55,452 nt of DNA from contig NZ_JAHRIB010000055.1 of the NCBI RefSeq assembly GCF_019090165.1, positions 1 to 55,452 on the forward strand, given 5' to 3'. The translations under genes were made by a program, and so were the position numbers. Source of the stretch: Streptomyces sp. BV286. GTDB taxonomy: Bacteria > Actinomycetota > Actinomycetes > Streptomycetales > Streptomycetaceae. Below are positions 1 through 7,670 of the stretch, piece by piece (position 1 is the stretch's first letter; each line of letters begins with the position of its first letter). The notes beneath the pieces are model-generated. The model searched no databases. It was given only the letters and a program-made list of their open reading frames with translations, and was not told the origin of the DNA.

Positions 1-849
1 GCACAGGACGGTCCGGCCGGACCGGACGGGGTGCTCGCCGTCGCTCTGCGGGCCCGGCCCGCCGTGCCGCCCGTCGCCGCACACGCGGCCCCGTACGCGG
101 CCGCGGTCGGCGGCCTCGCGGCGCTGCTGCGGGAGGTGGAGGCATCGGGAGCATGGGGCACGCCCGTGGTGCACGACTGGGACGTCCGGGACACCGTCGG
201 CCATCTCATCGCCGCCGACGAGCAGTTGGCCCGCTTCCTCGGTGTGCGGACGCACACGCCGGCCTCCCGGGTCACGCGGGACATGGCGTGGGAGGAGGCC
301 TGGCGGACACGGACCACCGAAGTGATCGCGTACGAACGGTCGCGGGCACCCGGGGAGACGGTGGCTGCGTGGTCCGCCAGGGCCGCCGCGCTGCTGGCCA
401 CACCCGAGGCCCGGGATCCCGAACGGGCCGCGCTCGCCACGACGTTGACGGGCGTGCGGCTGCCCGTGGCCGACCATTTCCTCGGGCGCGCCTTCGAGAC
501 GTGGATCCACACGCACGACATCGGCCGCGCGCTCGGGATCGCCGTGCCGCCGCTGCCCGGGGACCGTCTGGGGCACCTGGTGCGCCTGGCCGTGCGCATG
601 CTCGGTCTGGCGCTGGGGCCCACGGCGGCACCGGTGCTGCTCACGGTGACGGGCGGCGAGGCCGGCGACCCTCGGGTGCTGGGCTCCGAGGACGAGCCGG
701 TCCGGGGTGAACTCACCCTGGACGTCGTGGACTTCTGTCTGCTGGTGGGAGGACGGCACACGCCCGCCGGGGTGCCCAGGGGTGCGGCGGGCGACGAGAG
801 CGCCGTACGGAACGTCCTGGAGCGGGCGGCGTCACTGGCCTGGCTGTAG
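1..849 (+). CDS. Maleylpyruvate isomerase-fold protein, 5' end missing
   Basis: The reading frame is open back to base 1, so the true start lies outside the window; the first internal start would be GTG at 31. The visible part (about 280 residues) resembles the mycothiol-dependent maleylpyruvate isomerase N-terminal domain (DinB-like four-helix bundle). Seen: a VHDWDVRDTVGHL segment early, with the His that helps bind metal in this fold, and FETWIHTHDIGRALG further on, with more His/Asp candidates. Many Streptomyces proteins of this kind have an N-terminal zinc-finger anti-sigma domain; that part would be off the window, so I cannot tell. Substrate unknown. It converges on the MarR gene with 29 bp between the stop codons. 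Confidence 0.75.
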   Translation, partial: AQDGPAGPDGVLAVALRARPAVPPVAAHAAPYAAAVGGLAALLREVEASGAWGTPVVHDWDVRDTVGHLIAADEQLARFLGVRTHTPASRVTRDMAWEEAWRTRTTEVIAYERSRAPGETVAAWSARAAALLATPEARDPERAALATTLTGVRLPVADHFLGRAFETWIHTHDIGRALGIAVPPLPGDRLGHLVRLAVRMLGLALGPTAAPVLLTVTGGEAGDPRVLGSEDEPVRGELTLDVVDFCLLVGGRHTPAGVPRGAAGDESAVRNVLERAASLAWL

Positions 850-878
850 GCGCCACTCCCCTGGCACCGGTCCGGCGG

Positions 879-1400
879 TCAGTCCTCGGCGGGGGCCCGG
901 CAGCCGGCCGTCTCCGCAAACAGGTTCGCCTCGACGCGGGAGAGGAGGTGGGCGAGCTGTGCGCGCTCGGCGGGGTTCAGCCCGGCGAGGGTGTGCTCCT
1001 CCAGTCCGGCCCAGGCGCCCGCGACCTCGTCGTGCAGCCCGCAGCTCTGCTCCGTCGCCTCGACGAGGACCGCACGGCCGTCCCTGGGATCGGGTCGGCG
1101 GCGGACGTGTCCGGCCTGCTCCAGACGCTGGAGCATCTTCGTGACCGTCGACGGGTCGAGGTCCACGGCCTTGATCAGCTCCGCCTGGCGTACGGCGCCC
1201 ACGTCCCACAGGTGCATCATCACGGACTCCTGGCCGGGGTGGAGCCCGGCCCCGCGCAGCAGCCTGCCCGCCGCGACGCGGTGCAGCCTGGCCACCCTGG
1301 CGAGGGCGTGACCGACCGGGCCGCCGCGCGCGGCGGACGGCAGGTCGTCGGTACCGGCAGGCCGGGCCTGCGTGGCCGCGACCTCCTGGAGGGCACTCAT
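879..1400 (-). CDS. MarR-family transcriptional regulator
   Basis: A 173-residue winged-helix regulator. The start is ATG at 1400 (MSALQEV), preceded by GGGAG about 8 bases upstream; the open frame runs further upstream, but through the ectD terminator hairpin, so longer starts are rejected. Seen: the MarR core with a helix-turn-helix around AELIKAVDLDPSTVTKMLQR, followed by the wing residues DPRDGRA typical of MarR. Such proteins usually bind small phenolics or drugs and repress a neighbouring gene. It stands alone between the convergent maleylpyruvate isomerase-like gene and the end of the ectoine operon, so its target is not evident from context. Confidence 0.9.
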   Translation of the reverse strand: MSALQEVAATQARPAGTDDLPSAARGGPVGHALARVARLHRVAAGRLLRGAGLHPGQESVMMHLWDVGAVRQAELIKAVDLDPSTVTKMLQRLEQAGHVRRRPDPRDGRAVLVEATEQSCGLHDEVAGAWAGLEEHTLAGLNPAERAQLAHLLSRVEANLFAETAGCRAPAED

Positions 1401-1500
1401 CTTCGGCTCCCGGTTCCCACGTACGCATCCTTTCCACCCGGCCTCGGACCGAGCGATGTCCGGCCGCCCACGGGCGGGCCGGACAGACCCCGCGCCGCAA

Positions 1501-1552
1501 GGCGACCGGCCCGGTGTCCGACTCGTGCGAGTCGGGCACCGGGCCGGTCGCC
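1501..1552 (-). terminator. Strong hairpin terminator after ectD
   Basis: A near-perfect inverted repeat: arms 1501-1524 and 1529-1552 can pair over 24 bp with one G-U pair and a four-base loop (1525-1528). It begins 13 bases downstream of the ectD stop codon and lies 100 bp upstream of the MarR start, so it most likely ends the ectABCD transcript. There is no long U tract, which is normal in Streptomyces. Confidence 0.85.
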
Positions 1553-1564
1553 CTCGGGCGACGG

Positions 1565-2452
1565 TCACTTCACCGGTGTGAAGTCCCTCGCTCCGATGAA
1601 CTCGGGCCGGCGCACCGGCGCCGCGAACGGCTCCACCGCCGTGTTCTCCACGCTGTTGAACACGATGAAGACGTTCGAGCGCGGGAACGGCGTGATGTTG
1701 TCGCCCGAACCGTGCATGCAGTTGCAGTCGAACCAGGTCGCCGAGCCGGCCCGGCCCGTGAAGAGCTTGATGCCGTGCTGGGAGGCGTACTTGGTGAGCG
1801 CCTCGTCGGAGGGCGTGCCCGCGTCCTGCATCTGCAGCGACTTCTTGTAGTTGTCCTTCGGCGTCTCCCCGGAACAGCCGAGGAACGTGTGGTGCGACCC
1901 CGGCATGATCATGAGGCCGCCGTTGGTGTCGTGGTTCTCGGTCAGCGCGATCGACACGGACACCGTCCGCATGTTCGGCAGGCCGTCCTCGGCGTGCCAG
2001 GTCTCGAAGTCCGAGTGCCAGTAGAAGCCGCTCGCGCCGAAGCCGGGCTTGACGTTGATCCGCGACTGGTGCACGTACACGTCGGAGCCGAGGATCTGCC
2101 GGGCGCGGCCCACCACACGCTCGTCGCGCACCAGCTGGGCGAAGATCTCGCTGGTCCTGTGGACCTCGAAGACCGAGCGGATCTCCTGCGACTGCGGCTC
2201 GATGATCGAGCGCTCGTCGGCACGGACCGCCGGATCGGCGATCATGCGCTCCAGCTCGGCCCGGTAGAGCGCGACCTCGTCGTCGTCGATGAGCTGCTCG
2301 ACGGCGAGGAAACCGTCACGCTCGTACGACTGCAGATCGGCGCCCGCGATGGGCCCGGGCGTGCCGGGCTCGCTCCACACCACGGGGTCCTGCCGGGGTA
2401 CGGACACCTCGCTGGCGCCGCGACTCGGATACAGGTCGGTGATCGTCGTCAT
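1565..2452 (-). CDS. ectD: Ectoine hydroxylase
   Basis: A 295-residue Fe(II)/2-oxoglutarate dioxygenase that converts ectoine to 5-hydroxyectoine in the cytoplasm. Seen: the iron-binding facial triad, His146 and Asp148 in FYWHSDFETWH and His247 in NCMHGSG, plus the EctD signature region around FYWHSDFETWHAEDGLPNM. Length is normal for EctD. The ATG at 2452 is chosen because it lies 5 bases after the ectC stop codon and gives the typical MTTITDLYPSR N-terminus; the frame continues upstream through ectC only as a shadow. Last gene of ectABCD, followed by a 24-bp hairpin. Confidence 0.97.
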   Translation of the reverse strand: MTTITDLYPSRGASEVSVPRQDPVVWSEPGTPGPIAGADLQSYERDGFLAVEQLIDDDEVALYRAELERMIADPAVRADERSIIEPQSQEIRSVFEVHRTSEIFAQLVRDERVVGRARQILGSDVYVHQSRINVKPGFGASGFYWHSDFETWHAEDGLPNMRTVSVSIALTENHDTNGGLMIMPGSHHTFLGCSGETPKDNYKKSLQMQDAGTPSDEALTKYASQHGIKLFTGRAGSATWFDCNCMHGSGDNITPFPRSNVFIVFNSVENTAVEPFAAPVRRPEFIGARDFTPVK

Positions 2453-2457
2453 CGGGT

Positions 2458-2862
2458 TCAGACCTCCTCGGGTTCGGTGAGCAGGGGGTAGACGCCGTTC
2501 TCGTCGTGGTCCTCCCGTCCGGTCACCGGCGGATTGAAGACACAGATGCAGCGGAAGTCCTCCTTGATCCGCATCGTGTGCCTCTCGTGTCCGTCGAGGA
2601 GGTACATGGTTCCCGGCGTGATCGTGTACTTCTCGCCGGTCTCGTCGTCGGTGAGTTCGGCTTCGCCCTCCACACAGACGACGGCCTCGATGTGGTTCGC
2701 GTACCACATCGACGTCTCCGTACCCGCGTACAGGGTCGTCTCGTGCACGGAGAAGCCGACCCTCTCCTTGGCGAGGACGATGCGCTTGCTCTCCCAGGTG
2801 CCCGACGCGGATTTCACGTGTCGGTCAGTGCCTTCGATCTCCTTGAACGAACGGACTATCAC
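2458..2862 (-). CDS. ectC: L-ectoine synthase
   Basis: A 134-residue cupin enzyme that cyclises N-gamma-acetyl-L-2,4-diaminobutyrate to ectoine with loss of water. Seen: the EctC N-terminus [18 protein letters not shown], the cupin core with [14 protein letters not shown], and the metal/substrate region ending [11 protein letters not shown]. The start codon is GTG at 2862, preceded by an AAGGAGG ribosome binding site about 11 bases upstream, the best in this operon. Seventy-one bases separate it from ectB, including a small 9-base tandem repeat. It precedes ectD by 5 bases, implying coupled translation. Confidence 0.97.
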   Translation of the reverse strand: MIVRSFKEIEGTDRHVKSASGTWESKRIVLAKERVGFSVHETTLYAGTETSMWYANHIEAVVCVEGEAELTDDETGEKYTITPGTMYLLDGHERHTMRIKEDFRCICVFNPPVTGREDHDENGVYPLLTEPEEV

Positions 2863-2909
2863 GGTGCTGCGAAGCCTCCTTCAGGCTGTTCTGCGGTTGG
2901 GGCGCTTCA

Positions 2910-2936
2910 GGTGGTTCTGGTGGTTCTGTTGGTTCA
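2910..2936 (-). repeat. Three-unit 9-bp tandem repeat at the end of ectB
   Basis: On the plus strand two identical units GGTGGTTCT (2910-2918 and 2919-2927) are followed by the degenerate unit GTTGGTTCA (2928-2936). The last unit contains the ectB stop codon. It is a simple tandem repeat in the otherwise unremarkable ectB-ectC gap. Confidence 0.7.
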
Positions 2937-4205
2937 GGCCGTCTCTCGTACGGCGCGGGCGAGGGTGCGCAGTCCCTCGTCCAGTTCGTCGGGCGTGATG
3001 GTGAGCGCGGGGAGGAGTTTGACGACCTCGCTCTCCGGGCCCGACGTCTCGATCAGCAGGCCGAGTTCGAAGGCGCGGTGGGCCACCCGGCCCGCGCGCT
3101 CCTTGTCGTGGAACTCCAGGCCCCAGACGAGGCCGCGGCCGCGGTACTCCTTGACGTCGGCGAGGTTCTCCTCGGTGATGGAGATCATCGCCTGCTCGAC
3201 CTGCTCGCCACGGGTGCGCGTCTGCTTCTCCATGGCGGGCCCGTCGGACCAGTACGTCTCCAGGGCTGCGGCGGCCGTCACGAAGGCGGGGTTGTTGCCG
3301 CGGAACGTGCCGTTGTGCTCGCCCGGCTCCCAGATGTCCAGCTCGGGCTTGAACAGGCACAGGGACATGGGCAGTCCGTAGCCGCTGATGGACTTGGAGA
3401 CGGTCACGATGTCGGGCACGATCCCCGCCTCCTCGAAGGAGAAGAAGGCGCCCGTGCGGCCGCAGCCCATCTGGATGTCGTCGACGATCAGCAGCATGTC
3501 CTGGCGCTCGCACAGCTCGGCGAGGGCACGCAGCCACTCGGGACGGGCGGCGTTGATGCCGCCCTCGCCCTGGACCGTCTCGACGATCACGGCGGCGGGC
3601 TTGTTGAGGCCGGAGCCCTGGTCCTCCAGGAGCCGCTCGAACCAGAGGAAGTCCGGGACCTGCCCCTCGAAGTAGTTGTCGAAGGGCATCGGCGTGCCGT
3701 GCACGAGCGGGATGCCGGCGCCGGCGCGCTTGAAGGCGTTGCCGGTGACGGCGAGCGAGCCGAGCGACATGCCGTGGAAGGCGTTGGTGAAGGAGACGAT
3801 GGACTCGCGGCCCTTGACCTTCCGGGCCAGTTTCAGCGCGGACTCGACGGCGTTGGTGCCGGTCGGGCCGGGGAACATGACCTTGTAGGGCAGGTCGCGG
3901 GGCCGCAGGACCAGGTTCTGGAACGACTCCAGGAAGCTGCGCTTCGCGGTCGTCGACATGTCGAGACCGTGCGTGACGCCGTCGCGTTCCAGGTAGTCGA
4001 TCAGGGCGCGTTTCAGTACGGGGTTGTTGTGCCCGTAGTTGAGTGATCCGGCGCCGGCGAAGAAGTCGAGGTACTCGTGGCCGTCCTCGTCGAACATGCG
4101 GCTGCCCTGCGCGCGGTCGAAGACGGTGGGCCAGCTGCGGCAGTAGCTGCGCACCTCCGACTCCAGGGTCTCGAAGACGCTCAGGTCGGGCTGGGTGATG
4201 GTCAC
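2934..4205 (-). CDS. ectB: Diaminobutyrate--2-oxoglutarate transaminase
   Basis: A 423-residue class III PLP aminotransferase that makes L-2,4-diaminobutyrate from aspartate semialdehyde, the first step of ectoine synthesis. Seen: GPTGTNAVESALKLAR (phosphate-binding region, about 113-128), the Asp of LLIVDDIQMGCGRTG (240-252), and the PLP lysine Lys271 in TVSKSISGYGLPMS. Length and motifs fit EctB rather than ornithine or GABA aminotransferases. The start is GTG at 4205, 26 bases after ectA. Second gene of ectABCD, which is expected to respond to salt or temperature stress. Confidence 0.97.
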   Translation of the reverse strand: MTITQPDLSVFETLESEVRSYCRSWPTVFDRAQGSRMFDEDGHEYLDFFAGAGSLNYGHNNPVLKRALIDYLERDGVTHGLDMSTTAKRSFLESFQNLVLRPRDLPYKVMFPGPTGTNAVESALKLARKVKGRESIVSFTNAFHGMSLGSLAVTGNAFKRAGAGIPLVHGTPMPFDNYFEGQVPDFLWFERLLEDQGSGLNKPAAVIVETVQGEGGINAARPEWLRALAELCERQDMLLIVDDIQMGCGRTGAFFSFEEAGIVPDIVTVSKSISGYGLPMSLCLFKPELDIWEPGEHNGTFRGNNPAFVTAAAALETYWSDGPAMEKQTRTRGEQVEQAMISITEENLADVKEYRGRGLVWGLEFHDKERAGRVAHRAFELGLLIETSGPESEVVKLLPALTITPDELDEGLRTLARAVRETA

Positions 4206-4231
4206 GGCGTTGCTCCTCAGGCGTGGGGGGT

Positions 4232-4771
4232 TCAGATCGACAGGGGACCGATGCGGTACAGCACTTCGGGGTCGTGCGGTCCGTCGGGGAACTGCCCCGT
4301 GTCGAACAGGACCTCACGCTCGACGGTCGCGCCGTGGCGCGCCGCGTACGAAGTGAACAGCCGCTCGGACGCGGTGTTGCCGGGGCTGATCGTGGTCTCC
4401 AGACCGGTCAGCTCCTGCTCGCGGCCGATCCGGAGGGTCAGCCCGTCGAGGAGTGCCGCGGCGAGACCGCGTCCACGCTGTGCCGCGTCGACGGCCACCT
4501 GCCAGACGAGGAGGGTCCCCGGGCGGTCGGGCCGGATGTAGCCGGTGACGAAGGCGACCGGCTCGCCGTCGGCCGTACGCGCCACCGCCGAGGTGCCGGC
4601 GAAGTCACGGCACCACAGGAGGTAGCTGTACGAGGAGTTCAGGTCGAGGGTTCCGGAGTCCTTGGCTATGCGCCAGAGTGCGGCTCCGTCCGCCACGTGC
4701 GGACGGTCGATCCGCAGCCCTTCTGGCATTTCCAGGAATTCCGCTTGCAGGTCAGCTTGTGCGGCGGTCAT
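4232..4771 (-). CDS. ectA: Diaminobutyrate acetyltransferase
   Basis: A 179-residue GNAT enzyme that acetylates L-2,4-diaminobutyrate at the gamma amino group using acetyl-CoA, the second step of ectoine synthesis. Seen: the EctA N-terminal region around DGAALWRIAKDSGTLDLNSS, a YSYLLWCRDF strand, and the acetyl-CoA loop VAVDAAQRGRGLAAALLDGL. The ATG at 4771 gives the usual EctA length; the open frame continues upstream, but through low-GC sequence unlike coding DNA. The ribosome binding site in front of this ATG is poor. First gene of the operon, with the promoter region to its right. Confidence 0.95.
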   Translation of the reverse strand: MTAAQADLQAEFLEMPEGLRIDRPHVADGAALWRIAKDSGTLDLNSSYSYLLWCRDFAGTSAVARTADGEPVAFVTGYIRPDRPGTLLVWQVAVDAAQRGRGLAAALLDGLTLRIGREQELTGLETTISPGNTASERLFTSYAARHGATVEREVLFDTGQFPDGPHDPEVLYRIGPLSI

Positions 4772-5163
4772 GTCGATTGAATTTACCCAGCGAAAGTCGA
4801 AATTGCATCGCCGAACGGGGTTACGGGAATGGGGTTCATGTGTTATCACGCGGGCGCGGGCCGCGCGTGGACCTAGTTGAAACCGCCACTTTGTCCAGAA
4901 AATACCGGACGAAACGGACTCCCTGTGTATTGCGTCACAGCCGTGTAATCGCCACGAGACCTGCCCGAATTGTGGGATCGATGTTCGCAAAATCTTGGCG
5001 TTTAAGGTCTCGAAAAGCGGGCAGGAGAATACGGGAAGCCGCGCCAAATAGGCGCAGAATTAGACCCTCAGATTAAAGCAGATCAGAATTCGGTAATGAG
5101 ACGCTGACGCACTGTCGCCCTCTCGGACGCGGCGCACCGCGAGGGCGGCCGAGACACGGGGAA
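4772..5163. other. Low-GC promoter region of the ectoine operon
   Basis: About 390 bases without a convincing gene, clearly richer in A and T than the flanks (for example around 4770-4830, 4880-5000 and 5040-5100). It holds the candidate ectA promoter (4870-4897) and an inverted repeat with 8-bp arms, CGAGACCT (4955-4962) and AGGTCTCG (5005-5012), separated by 42 bases. A plus-strand open frame crosses it but lacks coding bias. This is probably the stress-response control region of ectABCD. Confidence 0.6.
4870..4897 (-). promoter_or_regulatory. Candidate ectA promoter
   Basis: Read on the minus strand, TGGACA (4897-4892) is followed after 16 bases by TAGGTC (4875-4870), resembling a housekeeping -35/-10 pair with short spacing. 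It lies about 100 bases upstream of the ectA ATG, leaving a moderate leader. The assignment is by eye; other sigma factors may be used. Confidence 0.4.
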
Positions 5164-5187
5164 GCGGCGCTCCCGAGGGAGCGCCGC
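5164..5187 (-). terminator. Hairpin after the DUF1349 gene
   Basis: The arms GCGGCGCTCCC (5164-5174) and GGGAGCGCCGC (5177-5187) are exact reverse complements. They sit 21 bases after the DUF1349 gene stop on the minus strand, consistent with an intrinsic terminator. Confidence 0.7.
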
Positions 5188-5208
5188 CGTGCGCGGGCTC
5201 AGCGGGGC

Positions 5209-5817
5209 TCAGCTGCCGTCCCGCAGGTCCGCCGGCCAGTCCGGGCGGAACTCGATGTGGTCGTACGTGACCACGCAGCCCTCGCCCATCGGGGACTGGG
5301 CCATGAAGCCGACCAGGGCGGCACCGGTGCTCTCCTGGTCGCCCAGGGTGAAGAGGCGGACGAAGGTCCAGCGCTCGCCGTCCCTGGAGGCGTGGAAGGC
5401 GAAGGCGCGGCCGGTGCGGCTCATCCGCAGCCAGACCGAGCTGCCTTCGACGGCGAAGGAGTTGGCGTCGTCGGAGTGGCCCCGGGTGACGACCGTGCAG
5501 ACGGTGGGCACGTCCGGGGAGTACTCCAGGCAGAGCTTGGCCCAGGCCCGCTCGCCCACGTGCGCGTACAGCACGCCCGCGTCGAAGGCCCCGCGGAAAC
5601 CGACCGTGACGCGGGCGATGAGCTGGAAGTCACCCTCGGGCGCCCCGAGCAGCCGGGGCGCGTCGGAGGCGGGGTCCAGTCCTTCGTCGGTGGGCGGCAC
5701 GAACCGGTCCTGCCGCGCACCCGCCCATCCGCTGAGCACCCCGTCCTCGTGGGACCAGTGTCCGTCGGGCCCGTAAGTGCGGAGGGGGAAGGGAAGTTCG
5801 GGAATCTTTACGTCCAT
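5209..5817 (-). CDS. DUF1349 domain protein
   Basis: A 202-residue protein consisting of one DUF1349 domain, a concanavalin-like beta sandwich. Seen: the characteristic order of a ligand-like LYAHVGERAWAKLCLEYS segment, then TVVTRGHSDDANS, a FAFHASRDGERWTFVRLF strand and a final VTYDHIEFRP. There is no signal peptide, so it is probably cytoplasmic. The family is broadly found and has been linked by similarity to carbohydrate binding; no reaction is known. It is monocistronic, between the ectoine operon and the aldehyde dehydrogenase, with its own hairpin downstream. Confidence 0.85.
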   Translation of the reverse strand: MDVKIPELPFPLRTYGPDGHWSHEDGVLSGWAGARQDRFVPPTDEGLDPASDAPRLLGAPEGDFQLIARVTVGFRGAFDAGVLYAHVGERAWAKLCLEYSPDVPTVCTVVTRGHSDDANSFAVEGSSVWLRMSRTGRAFAFHASRDGERWTFVRLFTLGDQESTGAALVGFMAQSPMGEGCVVTYDHIEFRPDWPADLRDGS

Positions 5818-5858
5818 CGCCCGAGTCTGTCAGGTGCGCCCTCGCACCCCCGCACCTT

Positions 5859-5950
5859 TCAGGGGACGCGGGGCCGGTGGGCGCCCCGTCAGGAGCCCGG
5901 GGCCGGTGGGCGCCCCCTCAGAGGCGCGGGGAACTGCGCGACCAGCCACG
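5859..5950. repeat. Three-unit tandem array of a Streptomyces intergenic repeat
   Basis: Three units of about 29-33 bases, each opening with TCAG and containing a CGCGGGG or CCCGGGG core, at 5859-5888, 5889-5917 and 5918-5950. The last has the typical form GGCGCGGGGAACTGCGCGAC seen elsewhere in this window. The array lies between the DUF1349 start and the aldehyde dehydrogenase terminator. Confidence 0.7.
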
Positions 5951-5951
5951 A

Positions 5952-5985
5952 CGGGCCCGCGGCCGCACAAGCGACCGCGGGCCCG
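5952..5985 (-). terminator. Hairpin after the aldehyde dehydrogenase gene
   Basis: CGGGCCCGCGG (5952-5962) and CCGCGGGCCCG (5975-5985) form an 11-bp perfect stem with a 12-base loop, 25 bases beyond the stop codon of the minus-strand aldehyde dehydrogenase gene. Confidence 0.75.
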
Positions 5986-6010
5986 GGGCCCAAGCGTAAA
6001 AAGCGGAGCG

Positions 6011-7540
6011 CTACCGCTCCAGGCGGCCGTCGTAACGCCGCGGCAGCCCCAGCGGGTTGTCGTCCCGCAGCTCCGGCGGCAGCAGCGCCTCGGGGGCGTT
6101 CTGGTACGCGACCGGCCGCAGCCACCGCTCGATGGCGGTCCCGCCGACACTCGTCGACGTGGACGTGGTCGCCGGGTACGGCCCGCCGTGGTGCTGGGCC
6201 GCGGCCACGGCGACACCCGTCGGCCAGCCGTTCACGAGCACCCGCCCCGCGAGCGGCGTGAGCTCGGCGAGGATCTCCGCGCCACGCCCCTCGCCCGCGG
6301 CCTCCTCCGTGGAGAGGTGGACCGTCGCGGTGAGGTTGCCGGGGAGCCGGGCGAGCACCGCGTTCGCCTCGGTCTCGTCCTCGTAGCGCGCGACCACGGT
6401 GACCGGGCCGAAGCACTCCTCCAGCAGCAGGTCGTACTCGCCCTCGGCGGCCAGCTTCTGCGCGGGAACCGTCAGGAAGCCGGGGCTCACGGTGTGCTCA
6501 CCGCCCGCACCCGGCGTCACCGGGGCCTCCACGCCGGGGAGCCCGGCGCGCTCGGCGACACCCGCGACGAAGTTGTCGCGCATGCGGTGGTCGAGGAGGA
6601 CACCCGACTCGGTGTCGCTCACCGCGTCCGTCAGGGACTTCAGCAGGCGGTCGCCCGCCGCGCCGGCCGGCGCCAGCACCAGACCGGGCTTCACGCAGAA
6701 CTGGCCGACACCCAGCGTCATGGAGCCCGCGAGCCCCGTACCGATCGCCTCGGCGCGCTCGGCGGCCGCGGCCTCGGTGATGACGACCGGGTTCAGCGAC
6801 CCCAGCTCACCGTGGAACGGGATCGGCACGGGCCGGGCGGCCGCCGCGTCGAAGAGGGCCCGTCCGCCGCGTACCGAACCGGTGAAGCCGGCGGCCGTGA
6901 CCAGCGGGTGCTTGACCAGCTCGACGCCCGCCTCGAAGCCGTGGACCAGGCCGAGGACGCCGTCGGGGATGCCGTGCAGGGCGGCGGCCCGGCGCACCAC
7001 GGAGGCGACCAGCTCGGACAGGCCCGGGTGGTCGGGGTGCGCCTTGACGACGACCGGGCAGCCCGCCGCGAGCGCGCTCGCGGTGTCACCGCCGGCCACG
7101 GAGAAGGCGAAGGGGAAGTTCGAGGCCGAGTAGACCGCGACGACGCCCAGCGGCACCTTGTAGCGGCGCAGGTCCGGGATCGGCGGGGTGGCCGTGTCGT
7201 CGGGGTGGTTGATCACGACCCCGAGGAACTCGCCCTCGTCGACGATGTCCGCGAAGGCCCGCAGCTGGAAGCAGGTGCGGGCGAGTTCGCCGGTGAGCCG
7301 GACCGGGCCGAGCGCGGTCTCCGCGTCGCCGGCCTCGACGAGATGGTCCTTGGCGCCTTCGAGCTCGTCGGCCGCGGAACGCAGGAAGGCCGCGCGGACC
7401 GTGCGGTCGGCGAGTGCCCCCCGGGCGGCGTGCGCGGCGCGGACGGCCTCGTCCACCTCCTGGGCTGTGGCTTCCACCGCAACCTGCTCGCGCTGCTTCC
7501 CGGTTCGGGGGTCGACACTCCAGACTGGTGCTGCTGCCAC
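6011..7540 (-). CDS. Aldehyde dehydrogenase, 2-oxoglutarate semialdehyde type
   Basis: A 509-residue NAD(P)-dependent aldehyde dehydrogenase. Seen: Asn141 in YSASNFPFAFS, the general base Glu245 in PFHGELGSLNP, and the nucleophile Cys282 in GVGQFCVKPGLV. The FCVKPG context and the SASNFPFAFSVAGGDT segment match the class annotated as 2-oxoglutarate (ketoglutaric) semialdehyde dehydrogenase, which ends the non-phosphorylative sugar-acid pathways. Start GTG at 7540 is chosen for the GGAGGG site 7 bases upstream; the open frame extends 15 codons further without one. It is divergent from an IclR regulator and may serve the KdgD and DHDPS-type enzymes further along the window (inference). Confidence 0.88.
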   Translation of the reverse strand: MAAAPVWSVDPRTGKQREQVAVEATAQEVDEAVRAAHAARGALADRTVRAAFLRSAADELEGAKDHLVEAGDAETALGPVRLTGELARTCFQLRAFADIVDEGEFLGVVINHPDDTATPPIPDLRRYKVPLGVVAVYSASNFPFAFSVAGGDTASALAAGCPVVVKAHPDHPGLSELVASVVRRAAALHGIPDGVLGLVHGFEAGVELVKHPLVTAAGFTGSVRGGRALFDAAAARPVPIPFHGELGSLNPVVITEAAAAERAEAIGTGLAGSMTLGVGQFCVKPGLVLAPAGAAGDRLLKSLTDAVSDTESGVLLDHRMRDNFVAGVAERAGLPGVEAPVTPGAGGEHTVSPGFLTVPAQKLAAEGEYDLLLEECFGPVTVVARYEDETEANAVLARLPGNLTATVHLSTEEAAGEGRGAEILAELTPLAGRVLVNGWPTGVAVAAAQHHGGPYPATTSTSTSVGGTAIERWLRPVAYQNAPEALLPPELRDDNPLGLPRRYDGRLER

Positions 7541-7590
7541 CGCGGGTCCCTCCAGATGTAATGCCGCAGTACATGTGCCACTCACCAGGG

Positions 7591-7610
7591 GCGTTCGATA
7601 TGCTGAACGC
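7591..7610. promoter_or_regulatory. Candidate operator between aldehyde dehydrogenase and IclR genes
   Basis: A perfect inverted repeat, GCGTTC-N8-GAACGC (7591-7610), lies midway between the two divergent start codons. A second pair, CACCAG (7583-7588) and CTGGTG (7616-7621), flanks it almost symmetrically. The site is well placed for the adjacent IclR regulator to control both genes. Confidence 0.5.
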
Positions 7611-7670
7611 TGTCTCTGGTGGTGAATATGCTGTGGAGACTATTTCCCGGCCAACTAGGGGGTCAAGGCG

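Noticed and set aside
4678..5076. A possible plus-strand gene in the ectA upstream region
   Set aside because: No ribosome binding site, atypical composition, partly antisense to ectA and its control region.
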